Source of the DNA: Sagittula sp048553715
Lineage (GTDB): Bacteria; Pseudomonadota; Alphaproteobacteria; Rhodobacterales; Rhodobacteraceae
Direction: 5' to 3'
Assembly (NCBI RefSeq): GCF_048553715.1
Contig: NZ_JBLZNC010000001.1
Location: 310,001 to 374,000, forward strand
DNA: 64,000 nucleotides
The notes beneath the pieces are model-generated. The model ran no database searches. It worked only from the letters and a program-made list of their open reading frames with translations, and was not told where the DNA came from. Below, piece after piece: positions 44,493-53,358 of the stretch. The translations under genes were made by a program, and so were the position numbers. Position 1 is the first letter of the stretch. Each line of letters opens with the position of its first letter.

Positions 44493-45014
44493 ATGCAAGA
44501 CATGGACATTGTGAAAACCGCCGGTGATTGGGCCAAGGCCGAGATGTTGTCCTCGGGCGTCTTTGTGGCATTCGGGCTGGTCTTTATCGCGGCGAGCTAC
44601 GGGTTCTGGCAGTATGGCAAGGTCGATATGGCGCGCGCCTTTGTGTGGCCCACGCTGCTTGCGGGGGCGTTGCTGCTGATCCTTGGCGGCGGGTTGCTGT
44701 ACAGCGCGTACATGATCGGCGCGGGGGCGGAGGCGGCCTTTGCCACCGATGGCATGGGCTTTGTCACCTCGGAGATCGCGCGCGTCGACAGCACTGTGGC
44801 GACCTACAAAACCGCCGTGTTCAAGGTCATGCCCGGCATTATCATCCTGTGCGCGGTGCTTTTGATGATGGTTCAGGGGCTGGTCCTGCGGGCCGGTTTG
44901 ATGACAGCCATTGTGATGGTTGCCTCGCTTATGGTGGTGGATGCGAATGCCAGCGCCCGCTTGCAGGCCTATAAGACGCAGCTGTTGTTTGCACGGGATG
45001 AAGGGCAGTTGTAA
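44493..45014 (+). CDS. Four-helix membrane protein of unknown function
   Basis: A 173-residue protein with hydrophobic segments at about 21-42 (GVFVAFGLVFIAASYGFWQYG), 50-75 (two stretches around FVWPTLLAGALLLILGGGLLYSAYMIG), and a closing pair (VMPGIIILCAVLLMMVQGLVL and MTAIVMVASLMVVDA). A soluble loop of about 35 residues lies between the pairs. ATG 44493 follows CAGGAAAAAG. It sits 80 bases after the SDR gene, perhaps in one transcript. I do not recognise a family. A GGGACC/GGTCC hairpin follows near 45064-45082. Confidence 0.7.
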   Translation: MQDMDIVKTAGDWAKAEMLSSGVFVAFGLVFIAASYGFWQYGKVDMARAFVWPTLLAGALLLILGGGLLYSAYMIGAGAEAAFATDGMGFVTSEIARVDSTVATYKTAVFKVMPGIIILCAVLLMMVQGLVLRAGLMTAIVMVASLMVVDANASARLQAYKTQLLFARDEGQL

Positions 45015-45241
45015 GGCAGCAGGCCGCTTTGTCCTGTGGGTCTTGGCGCTTTTGGTTTCAGGGTGGGACCGGCGGTCCGCCCTTTGACGGTTGGGATCAC
45101 GTCCAGTGCTCCACGCCGATGATGAAAATCTGCGCGAAGGTCATCGACCAAGCCGCAAGACGGCCTGCCGGTTACCTCAACCCTTGCGCGATTGTTCGAG
45201 ATCATTTTAACTTCTTCCATTATTCAAAATGGGTTTTTCTT

Positions 45242-45760
45242 ATGCTCTCGAAACATATCACCAGTATTGCAATTTTATGCGCTCTGACTGCGCCGGCCCT
45301 CGCTGATCCGACAGTCGGCTTTGGCATCAACGTCACCTTTGGTAACGGGACTGCGAACACCGGTGTCGGTGTGCGGGTCTTCTCCAACGACCGCAAGGAT
45401 GAGGGCGCGGCCTCTCTCGGGCTCGACTATATGTTCACCAGCCAGTCATGGCGTGGCTCCTTGGGTGCTGCCTATCTGATGGACGACAGCTATATCGAAT
45501 TGAACGGCGGGTATAATTTCGGCAGCGGGACCGTTGATCTTGGCATCGGCGCCGGATGGGTCGATACGCACACGTCCGATGATGACGACACGGAAGAGGT
45601 CGTTCAGGAAGACGACAACCCAACCGTTTCGCCAGATCCAAACACCGGCAACGGGGGCGGTACGGACCCAAATACCGATAGCAGCGGTGATCCGGAACCG
45701 ATTATTGATGACGGCGGTGTCACGGTGCCGATTGGCCAGGGACCAACGGACCTGACCTAG
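45242..45760 (+). CDS. Secreted/outer-membrane small barrel-like protein with acidic Asp/Asn/Pro tail
   Basis: A 172-residue protein. The signal peptide is MLSKHITSIAILCALTAPALA, cut before DPT. Residues 22-110 alternate in a beta-barrel-like manner with glycine-rich strands (VGFGINVTFGNG, GVGVRVFSND, GSLGAAYLMDD, VDLGIGAGWVD). Residues 112-172 are a low-complexity acidic tail (DDDDTEEVVQEDD; PDPNTGNGGGTDPNTD), like a calcium-binding or flexible surface linker. The ATG at 45242 is fixed by the signal peptide. No family recognised. Confidence 0.7.
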   Translation: MLSKHITSIAILCALTAPALADPTVGFGINVTFGNGTANTGVGVRVFSNDRKDEGAASLGLDYMFTSQSWRGSLGAAYLMDDSYIELNGGYNFGSGTVDLGIGAGWVDTHTSDDDDTEEVVQEDDNPTVSPDPNTGNGGGTDPNTDSSGDPEPIIDDGGVTVPIGQGPTDLT

Positions 45761-46349
45761 CAATAACGGGGGCGGTCGGCTGCTTTCTTGGTTTCGGCGG
45801 TTGCAGCCATAATCGGCAGGCGGCCAAAACACGTGCTGCCTGCTGACGAAATTGAACTGCCCGAGGCTCAGGTGATGATATGGGACGGTATTGTCATCCC
45901 GTTTGATTTGGGCCGGGGCAGATCATCGGTGCCGAAGCACATGAGTGAGGCATAGCTGACCTGTGTCACCCCAACGGGCCTGCTATCTTTTGAGCACGCG
46001 TGCCGATCACGGGCGGTCAAGATCTGCTTAATTCATGCTTACGCTTTGGTTGATCGAAGCTGTCGCTTGACACCTTGACCGAGCGTTAGTTGCATCATCG
46101 CATGTTGAAGTCTTTAAATTGCGCTGCCCAAACTGATGGGATGGACCGCCGCCCTGCGTCCCCATCAGATGTGCCGCGTCAGATCAGTGGCCACGGGGGT
46201 GACGCCAAAAGCCAGCGCCACGCGCGCCAGCGCGGCTTCTCGCTTATCCAGCTGATATCCGACACGTCCCGAATGGACGCCCACCGCGTCTACGGGCGCG
46301 CGGGCTCTGCCGCTTCACATATCGGGAGCAATCGTAATTTGGGGGATGA
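45761..46349. other. 589-bp stretch with no confident gene; two possible gene remnants
   Basis: No complete gene seen. Directly after the 45760 stop, the same frame continues past one further TAA for about 55 codons to about 45957 (includes VLPADEIELPEAQV and IWDGIVIPFDLGRG) without an ATG start. On the minus strand, about 46169-46310 encodes a 45-residue tail with no start (VGVHSGRVGYQLDKREAAL then ALAFGVTPVATDLTRHI). Both read like ends of lost genes. The base composition is lower in GC around 46010-46110. Confidence 0.4.
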
Positions 46350-47393
46350 ATGACCCGTACCGCTGTTTTTGACGGTCATAACGACCTGTTGTTGCGCCTA
46401 TTGGCGGGTAATGTGACACCGGAACAGGTGGCAGACGGTCTGCCAGACGGGCATATCGACCTGCCGCGCGCCGTGAAAGGCGGGTTTGCAGGCGGCATGT
46501 TTGCGATCTTTGTCCCGAGCGTGGGTGAGGGCATCGATCACGCGGCGATGACGAAACCGCCTTATGATCTGCCGTTGCCCGATAGGGTGGATGAAACGAC
46601 CGCCGCGGCCTTTGTCGAACGCGGGTTGGACAGGTTGCAAGCGTTGGAGACGGCAGGCGCTGTATCCTTGTGCCGAACCGCAGGGGAGATCGAAGACACC
46701 CTAACCGCCGACCAAATGGCGGCTGTCGCCCATATCGAAGGGGCAGAGGGCGTGGACCGTGACTTTGCCCGTTTGCACGACTGGCACGCACGCGGGCTGC
46801 GCAGCCTTGGCCCGGTCTGGAGCCGCGACACCGTCTGGGGCTACGGCGTGCCGTTCCGCTATCCGTCAGACGGCGACATCGGCCCCGGTCTGACGGACGC
46901 GGGCAAAGCGCTGATCCGCGAGTGCAACCACCTGAAGATCATGGTTGATCTGTCCCACCTCAATGTCAAAGGCATGGAGGACGTGGCGAATATTACCTCT
47001 CATCCGCTGGTGGCCACGCACAGCAATGCCCACGCCATCTGTCCCCATGCGCGCAACCTCACGGACCGACAGCTTCACATGATCCGCGACAGCGACGGTA
47101 TGGTGGGGCTGAACTTTGCCAGCGCGTTCTTGCGACCGGACGGCAAGATGGATGCGGATTTCAGCATTGATGTCATGCTGCAGCATCTGGATCACATGAT
47201 CGACCTGCTGGGCGAAACCCGCGTTGGGCTGGGGTCCGATTTCGACGGGGCCCTGGTGCCTGCGCCGATCAAGGACTGTGCCGGTCTGCCGGTGCTGATC
47301 GACGCCATGCAGGCGCGGTATGGCGCTGTGCTGACCGAACAGATCGCCCATGGCAACTGGATACGCGTACTCAGGCAAACCTGGGGCGTGTGA
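46350..47393 (+). CDS. Membrane dipeptidase family (M19) zinc dipeptidase
   Basis: A 347-residue binuclear zinc peptidase of the renal-dipeptidase family. Ligands are H10 and D12 (DGHNDLL), bridging E130 (HIEGAEG), H203 (DLSHLN) and H224 (ATHSNAHA). There is no signal peptide, so it is cytoplasmic. It cleaves dipeptides, in some members those with D-amino acids. It starts a six-gene run with a complete peptide ABC importer (next gene 37 bases on), so it probably hydrolyses what the importer brings in. Confidence 0.92.
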   Translation: MTRTAVFDGHNDLLLRLLAGNVTPEQVADGLPDGHIDLPRAVKGGFAGGMFAIFVPSVGEGIDHAAMTKPPYDLPLPDRVDETTAAAFVERGLDRLQALETAGAVSLCRTAGEIEDTLTADQMAAVAHIEGAEGVDRDFARLHDWHARGLRSLGPVWSRDTVWGYGVPFRYPSDGDIGPGLTDAGKALIRECNHLKIMVDLSHLNVKGMEDVANITSHPLVATHSNAHAICPHARNLTDRQLHMIRDSDGMVGLNFASAFLRPDGKMDADFSIDVMLQHLDHMIDLLGETRVGLGSDFDGALVPAPIKDCAGLPVLIDAMQARYGAVLTEQIAHGNWIRVLRQTWGV

Positions 47394-47430
47394 GCTTGGA
47401 AAGACCAACAAAAACAGGGAGTTTTTTAGA

Positions 47431-49020
47431 ATGAAAACGCGTTTTGTCGCAGCCGTTTGCGCGGCTTTGATGGCGGGTGCGCCCGTCATGGCGGAGACCC
47501 CGCCGAACATGCTGGTGATCGCCAACCGGATTGACGATATCAAGACCTTCGACCCGGCAGAATCCTTTGAATTCGCGGGCTCGGATGTGTCGCGCAACGT
47601 CTATCAGAAGCTGGTCAATTTCGACCCGCTGGATCTGGATGCGGGCTATGGGCCGGAGCTTGCCGAAAGCTGGGAGGTGTCCGAGGACGGCACTGTCATC
47701 ACCTTTACCATGGCCGAGGGGAATGTCTTTTCCACCGGCAATCCGGTGACGGCGAAGGACGCGGAATATTCGCTGCGCCGCGCCGTGCTGCTGGACAAGA
47801 CGCCGTCCTTTATCCTGACGCAGTTCGGCTTTACCGCCGACAATATCGAAGAAACCATCAAGGCCACGGATGACAAAACGCTCGTCCTGACGCTGGACAA
47901 GGCTTATGCGGTGTCCTTTGTGCTCAACTGCCTGACCTCCACCATCGGCGGGATTGTCGACAGCGCCGCCGCGATGGAAAACGAAGTCGATGGCGACATG
48001 GGCAACGATTGGCTGCGGACCAACACCGCAGGGTCCGGCCCCTACAAAGTGGTCGATTGGAAGCCCAATGAATCCGTGCTGATGGATCTTAACCCCAACT
48101 ATGGCGGCGAAAAGCCCGCGATGGAGCGGGTGATCGTGCAGCACATCCAGGAGAGCGCGACGCAGCGGCTTCAACTGGAACGCGGCGACATCGACATTGC
48201 GCGCAACCTGTCGCCCGAGGATGTGGCCGGTCTGGCCGATGTGGACGGCGTGAAGGTCGAGGACGAGATGCGCGGCCGCCTGATGTATTTCGCAGCCAAC
48301 CAGAAGAACGAGATGCTGTCAGACCCCAAGGTTCTGGAGGCGCTGAAACTGGCCACGGATTACGACGGGATGGCTGGCTCATTCCTCAAGGGGCAGTACA
48401 CAGTGCATCAAGCGTTCCTGCCGCTGACCTTCCTTGGGGCGCTCGAAGACAAGCCGTTTGATTTCGATCTGGAGGCGGCGAAAGCCTCGCTGGCCGGGTC
48501 CGGATTCCCCGAATGCGGTCCGATCAAGATTTCGGTGCGCGAGGCGCAGGAGCGTCTGGACATCGCGCAATCGCTGCAAAACACATGGGGCCAGCTGGGC
48601 TGCGAGGTGGAGCTGATCGTCGGCACCGGCGCTCAGACGCTGGATCGCTACCGCGCGCGCGAACACGACATCTACCTCGGTGAGTGGGGGCCGGATTATC
48701 CCGACCCGAACACCAATGCGGGCACCTTTGCGCTGAACCCCGACAACGCGGATGAGGCGGGCAACACGGGCTATCTGGCATGGCGCAATGCCTGGGACCC
48801 GGGTGCGATGAATGACAAAACGCTGGCAGCCGTGGTGGAGAACGACGTGGATGCGCGCCGTGACATGTACCTCGACCTGCAAAGCGAGCACCAGAAGGTC
48901 AGCCCGTTTGGCGTGATGTTCCAGCAGATCGAACAGACCGGCATGGGCGAGGGCGTGCAGAACTTTGTCGCCGGTGGCGCCACGACGGCGGTCTCTTACT
49001 GGGTGATCACCAAAGAATGA
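47431..49020 (+). CDS. Peptide ABC transporter substrate-binding protein (DppA/OppA family)
   Basis: A 529-residue SBP_bac_5 binding protein. The signal peptide MKTRFVAAVCAALMAGAPVMA is cut before ETP. The family motif after the N-terminal strand is LAESWEVSEDGTVITFTMAEGNVFSTGNPVTAKD, with the fold completed by YLGEWGPDYPDPNTNAGTF near residue 410. ATG 47431 follows CAGGGAG. It overlaps the first permease gene by 4 bases. Substrate likely short peptides given the dipeptidase gene just upstream. Confidence 0.92.
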   Translation: MKTRFVAAVCAALMAGAPVMAETPPNMLVIANRIDDIKTFDPAESFEFAGSDVSRNVYQKLVNFDPLDLDAGYGPELAESWEVSEDGTVITFTMAEGNVFSTGNPVTAKDAEYSLRRAVLLDKTPSFILTQFGFTADNIEETIKATDDKTLVLTLDKAYAVSFVLNCLTSTIGGIVDSAAAMENEVDGDMGNDWLRTNTAGSGPYKVVDWKPNESVLMDLNPNYGGEKPAMERVIVQHIQESATQRLQLERGDIDIARNLSPEDVAGLADVDGVKVEDEMRGRLMYFAANQKNEMLSDPKVLEALKLATDYDGMAGSFLKGQYTVHQAFLPLTFLGALEDKPFDFDLEAAKASLAGSGFPECGPIKISVREAQERLDIAQSLQNTWGQLGCEVELIVGTGAQTLDRYRAREHDIYLGEWGPDYPDPNTNAGTFALNPDNADEAGNTGYLAWRNAWDPGAMNDKTLAAVVENDVDARRDMYLDLQSEHQKVSPFGVMFQQIEQTGMGEGVQNFVAGGATTAVSYWVITKE

Positions 49021-50069
49021 CGGTCGCAAAAAAACGGGGCGGCGGCATGTCCGCCGTCCCACCGTGGCTGAAAAAATCGCTGGCGACGCTGGCGACGGTT
49101 GCGGTGACGATACTGGGCCTGTTGTTTGTGACCTTCATGATCGGGCGGGTGATGCCGATTGACCCCGTGCTGGCGGTCGTTGGGGAACGTGCGACACAGG
49201 CGCAATACGAGGCAACCTATCAGGCGCTTGGTCTGGACAAGCCGCTGCTGGTGCAGTTCGGCATTTACGTGGGCAATGTGCTCTCCGGCGACTTTGGCGA
49301 GTCGATCCGGACGGGGCAGGAGGTGACAGCCGACATTGCGCGTGTGTTTCCGGCCACGCTGGAGCTGGCCACGCTGGGCACGCTGATCGGTGTGGTGCTG
49401 GGGGTGCCTTTGGGCGTGATCGCTGCGGTCAAACGCGGAAGCTGGATCGACCAGTTGGCGCGGCTGGTCGGGCTGATTGGCTATTCGATGCCGATCTTCT
49501 GGCTCGGGCTGGTGGGGCTTTTGTTGTTCTACGGTATTCTGGGATGGGTCGGCGGACCGGGGCGGCTCGGGATTTTTTATCAGGGGATCGTGGAGCCCGT
49601 CACCGGCATGTTGTTGGTGGATGCGGCCTTGCGAGGCGAATGGGCGGTCTTTCGGGACGCGTTTTCCCACATCATTCTGCCTGCGTCGTTGCTGGGATAT
49701 TATTCGCTGGCCTATATCAGCCGGATGACGCGGAGCTTCATGCTCGATCAGTTGAATTCCGAATATATCACCACGGCACGGGTCAAGGGACTGTCCGAAT
49801 GGCGGGTCGTCTGGGGCCATGCCTTTCGCAATATTTTGATCCAGTTGGTGACGGTGATTGCGCTGGCCTATGCCAACCTGCTGGAAGGTTCGGTCCTGAC
49901 AGAGATCATCTTTGCCTGGCCGGGGCTGGGCAGCTACATCACCACGTCGCTTTTGTCCAATGACATGAGCGCCGTACTGGGAGGCACGATTGTCATCGGG
50001 ACGATCTTTGTCGCCATCAATATCCTGTCTGACCTGCTGTACCGGGTCTTTGATCCGAGGGCGAAATGA
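49017..50069 (+). CDS. Peptide ABC transporter permease (DppB/OppB family)
   Basis: A 350-residue inner-membrane permease, six helices. The first helix is LATLATVAVTILGLLFVTFMIGRVMPIDP. The periplasmic part has QYEATYQALGLDKPLLVQFGIYVGNVLSGDFGESI typical of DppB. The EAA loop is TARVKGLSEWRVVWGHAFRNILI near residue 258. It overlaps the binding-protein stop and the next permease start by 4 bases each. It includes a somewhat long periplasmic insert around residues 180-215. Confidence 0.93.
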   Translation: MTVAKKRGGGMSAVPPWLKKSLATLATVAVTILGLLFVTFMIGRVMPIDPVLAVVGERATQAQYEATYQALGLDKPLLVQFGIYVGNVLSGDFGESIRTGQEVTADIARVFPATLELATLGTLIGVVLGVPLGVIAAVKRGSWIDQLARLVGLIGYSMPIFWLGLVGLLLFYGILGWVGGPGRLGIFYQGIVEPVTGMLLVDAALRGEWAVFRDAFSHIILPASLLGYYSLAYISRMTRSFMLDQLNSEYITTARVKGLSEWRVVWGHAFRNILIQLVTVIALAYANLLEGSVLTEIIFAWPGLGSYITTSLLSNDMSAVLGGTIVIGTIFVAINILSDLLYRVFDPRAK

Positions 50070-50977
50070 GCGCACAAACGATGAGAGAATGGCTTTTGTC
50101 CGATGCGCCGACGTCGCGCAGGCAGGCAAGCCTTGCTGCATGGTACAAGGGGTGGCTGTCGCTGCGGTCGAACACGCTGGCCATGGTCGGGCTAATCGTG
50201 CTGGTGGTTCTGATCTTGGCGGCGATATTCGCGCCGGTGCTGGCCACCCATGACCCCTTTGCGCAGGATCTGGGTCAACGTCTGCTGCCACCGGGCGAAG
50301 GCGGGCACCTGCTGGGCAGTGACAGTCTGGGGCGCGATATCTATTCGCGGCTGCTGTATGGCGCGCGGATTTCGATCTATATCGTTTTGCTGGTCGCGAT
50401 GGTCGCGCCTGTGGTGGGGCTGATCGTTGGCACGGTCTCCGGCTATGCGGGGGGCCTTGTCGACACGGTCATGATGCGGGTCACCGATATCTTTCTGGCC
50501 TTTCCCCGTCTGATCCTTGCGCTGGCTTTTGTTGCGGCCTTGGGGGCAGGGATCGAGAACGCGGTGCTGGCGATCTCGCTGACCGCTTGGCCTCCCTATG
50601 CCCGCATCGCGCGGGCCGAGACGCTAACCATCCGCAACAGCGACTACATCCATGCGATCCGCCTGCAGGGCGCGGGGCATCTGCGGATCGTCACGAAACA
50701 CATCTGGCCGCTGTGTATCTCCTCGCTGGTGATCCGTGTCACGCTGGATATGGCGGGGATTATCCTGACCGCGGCGGGCTTGGGTTTTCTGGGGCTCGGG
50801 GCACAGCCCCCCAGTCCGGAATGGGGCGCCATGATTTCCGAGGGACGCAAGTACATCCTTGATCACTGGTGGGTCGCGACAATCCCGGGGCTGGCAATTT
50901 TCGCCATCTCGCTGGCGTTCAACCTGTTGGGTGACGGGCTGCGCGACGTGCTGGACCCGAAGGAGGGCGAACAATGA
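50066..50977 (+). CDS. Peptide ABC transporter permease (DppC/OppC family)
   Basis: A 303-residue permease. An N-terminal cytoplasmic segment leads to helix MVGLIVLVVLILAAIFAPVLATHDP. The signature LLGSDSLGRDIYSRLLYGARISI is near residues 84-106, and the EAA loop AIRLQGAGHLRIVTKHIWP is near 196. C-terminal LGFLGLGAQPPSPEWGAMISEG is family-typical. Start and stop both overlap neighbours (ATGA), showing tight translational coupling. Confidence 0.93.
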   Translation: MSAQTMREWLLSDAPTSRRQASLAAWYKGWLSLRSNTLAMVGLIVLVVLILAAIFAPVLATHDPFAQDLGQRLLPPGEGGHLLGSDSLGRDIYSRLLYGARISIYIVLLVAMVAPVVGLIVGTVSGYAGGLVDTVMMRVTDIFLAFPRLILALAFVAALGAGIENAVLAISLTAWPPYARIARAETLTIRNSDYIHAIRLQGAGHLRIVTKHIWPLCISSLVIRVTLDMAGIILTAAGLGFLGLGAQPPSPEWGAMISEGRKYILDHWWVATIPGLAIFAISLAFNLLGDGLRDVLDPKEGEQ

Positions 50978-51843
50978 GCCTTGTGGATGTTGAAAACCTC
51001 TGGGTGAAGTTTCCCACACGCACCGGCGTGGTTGAAGCGGTGCGGGGCGTGTCCCTGACGCTGGGGCGCGAACGGTTGGGGATCGTGGGTGAAAGCGGGT
51101 CTGGCAAGTCGATGACGGGCAGGGCGCTTTTGCGGCTGATCCGGCCACCGGGCGTGGTGACCGCCGACAGGCTGCGTGTGCAGGATACCGATATTCTCAC
51201 CGCGTCGGACCGCGAAATGCGCGGACTGCGCGGGGCTCGGGTGTCGATGATCATGCAGGACCCCAAATTCTCGCTCAATCCGGTGATGCCGGTGGGGCGG
51301 CAGCTGGTGGAAGCGCTGCGCGCGCATGAACGGGTTTCTTGGGCAGAGGCGTGGAAGCGGTCGGTGCAGATGCTTGACGAGGTGGCGATCCGTGATCCCG
51401 AACGGGTCATGGGTCTATACCCGCACGAGGTCTCCGGCGGCATGGGCCAGCGCATCATGATTGCCATGATGCTGTTGCCGGGGCCGGAGGTTCTGATCGC
51501 GGACGAGCCGACCTCGGCGCTGGATGTGTCGGTGCAGCTGCAGGTGCTCGATATTCTTGATCGGCTGGTCAAGGATCGGGGCATGGGGCTGATATTTGTC
51601 AGCCACGATCTCAATCTGGTGGCCAAGTTCTGCGACCGTATCGCGGTGATGTACGCCGGCCGGATTGTCGAGACCTGCCGCGCCGAAGACCTGCATCGCG
51701 CCACGCACCCCTACACGCTGGGGCTGTTGAATGCGGTCCCTGATCTGGAAAGGCCCCGTGACCGGCTGGAGGTGATGCGCCGCGATCCCGCTTGGCGCGA
51801 GGCGCCTTCTGTCAGTGCACGGGTGAATGAGGTATCCGCATGA
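50974..51843 (+). CDS. Peptide ABC transporter ATP-binding protein (DppD/OppD family)
   Basis: A 289-residue NBD. Walker A GESGSGKS is at residues 39-46, signature VSGGMGQR near 150, Walker B VLIADEPTSALDV near 170, and H-loop VSHDLNLVAKFCDRI. The C-terminal part has the oligopeptide-transporter end region (HPYTLGLLNAVPDLERPRDRL). It is one of two ATPases of the importer, coupled on both sides by four-base overlaps. Confidence 0.93.
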   Translation: MSLVDVENLWVKFPTRTGVVEAVRGVSLTLGRERLGIVGESGSGKSMTGRALLRLIRPPGVVTADRLRVQDTDILTASDREMRGLRGARVSMIMQDPKFSLNPVMPVGRQLVEALRAHERVSWAEAWKRSVQMLDEVAIRDPERVMGLYPHEVSGGMGQRIMIAMMLLPGPEVLIADEPTSALDVSVQLQVLDILDRLVKDRGMGLIFVSHDLNLVAKFCDRIAVMYAGRIVETCRAEDLHRATHPYTLGLLNAVPDLERPRDRLEVMRRDPAWREAPSVSARVNEVSA

Positions 51844-52586
51844 TCGATATACGAGATCTAAACGTCTGGTTCGGTGACACCACCGCCGTTGACGCGGCTT
51901 CGTTTTCGGTGGCGCAGGGCGAGAGCTTTGGCATCGTGGGGGAAAGCGGGTCGGGCAAGTCGACCATCCTGCGTGCCGTTGTCGGTCTGGTGCCGGATTG
52001 GGGCGGATCGATGCAGGTCGCGGGTGAAACGCTCGGGCCGCGGCGGTCAAAGACGTTTTATTCCAAAGTGCAGATGGTGTTTCAGGACCCTTACGCGTCG
52101 CTGCATCCGCGCCAGACCGTGGACCGTGTCCTGTCCGAGGCGATGGTGCTGCATGGTGTGCAGGGGGTCGACGAGCGCATTCCAAAGCTGCTGGATGATG
52201 TGGGGCTTGGGCCGTCGTTCCGCTTTCGCTATCCGCATCAGCTGAGCGGCGGGCAGCGTCAACGCGTGGCCATCGCTCGGGCATTGGCCTGCGGACCGGA
52301 GGTGTTGTTGCTCGATGAGCCGACCTCGGCGCTGGATGTGTCGGTGCAGGCGGAAATCCTGAACCTGCTGAGTGATCTGCGCACCGCGCATGGGCTGACC
52401 TACGTGATGGTGTCGCATGATCTGGGTGTTGTCGGTCACCTGTGCGACCGCGTGGCGGTGATGCAGGCGGGCCGGATCGTCGAGGTTCTGGGCGTGAAAG
52501 AGATGCGGCGGCTGGAGGCGCAAAACCCCTACACGCGGCAACTGTTGCAGGCCTCGCTTGATTCAGCGCGGCGGGACGTGGCGTGA
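51840..52586 (+). CDS. Peptide ABC transporter ATP-binding protein (DppF/OppF family)
   Basis: A 248-residue NBD. Walker A GESGSGKS is at residues 34-41, the Q-loop region QMVFQDPYASLHPRQTVDRVLSEA, signature LSGGQRQR near 136, and Walker B VLLLDEPTSALDV near 157. It is shorter than many DppF proteins because the C-terminal zinc-finger-like tail is absent, but complete as an ATPase. Last gene of the importer. A dead IS element lies about 155 bases beyond. Confidence 0.92.
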   Translation: MIDIRDLNVWFGDTTAVDAASFSVAQGESFGIVGESGSGKSTILRAVVGLVPDWGGSMQVAGETLGPRRSKTFYSKVQMVFQDPYASLHPRQTVDRVLSEAMVLHGVQGVDERIPKLLDDVGLGPSFRFRYPHQLSGGQRQRVAIARALACGPEVLLLDEPTSALDVSVQAEILNLLSDLRTAHGLTYVMVSHDLGVVGHLCDRVAVMQAGRIVEVLGVKEMRRLEAQNPYTRQLLQASLDSARRDVA

Positions 52587-52740
52587 CGCGGACGCCGCGC
52601 AGTATGAGTTGATCCCCGGCACAGTGTTGGCCTGGCACCGAAGGGCGCGGAAGGGGAAGTCGGTTTCGCCAAATTCGGACGGCATGGACGTCCCGCCGTC
52701 GCTTGTGGAGCGCGTGCGGCACCTATTCGGACACCGTCTA

Positions 52741-52754
52741 GGGTCAGGATTCAT
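52741..52754. repeat. IS terminal inverted repeat, left
   Basis: GGGTCAGGATTCAT, the inverted partner of 53656-53669 with one mismatch. It overlaps the transposase stop codon. Confidence 0.8.
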
Positions 52755-52900
52755 AACCAGTAGATAACGAGAGCCGCGAGCGCGATGGCAGAGAGAAACA
52801 CCTTTGGGCAGCGGTCATAGCGAGTCGCGAAACGCCTCCAATCCTTAAGCCTACCGAACATGATCTCGATGCGGTTACGCCGCTTGTATCTGCGCTTGTC

Positions 52901-52941
52901 CACTGCCCAGCAGGGCATCACGCAGTGATGGCCCGAGAGGG
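52901..52941 (-). repeat. Palindromic module, copy A (41 bp)
   Basis: On the minus strand CCCTCTCGGG, then hairpin CCATCAC/GTGATG, then CCCTGCTGGGCAGTG. Inserted between transposase codons for NY and DKRRYK, just before a GAC. Same orientation as copy C. Confidence 0.85.
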
Positions 52942-53174
52942 GTAATTGACCGGCGTCTTGCGTTTCTTCCGGCCTGGGATGCAGGCGCGTATCCCCTTGT
53001 CCTGTAACGCTTCTCTGAACCAATCAGCATCATAGCCGCGATCCCCGAGCAGCCATTTGACGTTTGGCAGGCCACTCAGCAGGGCTTGGCGCCGATGTAA
53101 TCGCTCACCTGTCCGGCGGTAACGACCAGGTCGATTGGTCGCCCCTTACTGTCGCAGATGGCGTGCAGCTTGGC

Positions 53175-53217
53175 CCCTCTCGGGACATTTCCTTCGGAAA
53201 TACCCTGCCGGGCAGTG
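53175..53217 (+). repeat. Palindromic module, copy B (43 bp, inverted orientation)
   Basis: On the plus strand CCCTCTCGGG, then hairpin ATTTCC/GGAAAT, then CCCTGCCGGGCAGTG. The outer parts match copies A and C, while the hairpin arms have changed on both sides together, which preserves pairing. It lies in the transposase region for GMN-AKLHAI. Confidence 0.85.
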
Positions 53218-53270
53218 GTTCATACCGCTTTTGGTTCGTCCGATCAGGCGGCCACGCCCCCGTTCGTCGG

Positions 53271-53295
53271 GGAAATGATCCCCCAGATCAATTCC
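53271..53295. repeat. Separate hairpin insert in the IS (10-bp arms, one mismatch)
   Basis: GGAAATGATC (53271-53280) pairs with GATCAATTCC (53286-53295) with one mismatch around CCCCA. It interrupts the transposase between MAAK and GGRGRL codons. Its sequence is unrelated to the three 41-43-bp modules. Confidence 0.6.
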
Positions 53296-53358
53296 TGACC
53301 CTCCTTACTTGGCGGCCATGCTGGTCGCTGTTCGATGGGCCTTCAGGTATGTCGCGTC

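Noticed and set aside
46090..46353. 87-codon plus-strand frame before the dipeptidase
   Set aside because: Composition is not protein-like, there is no ribosome site, and it runs into the dipeptidase start; the opposite strand reads more like a gene remnant.
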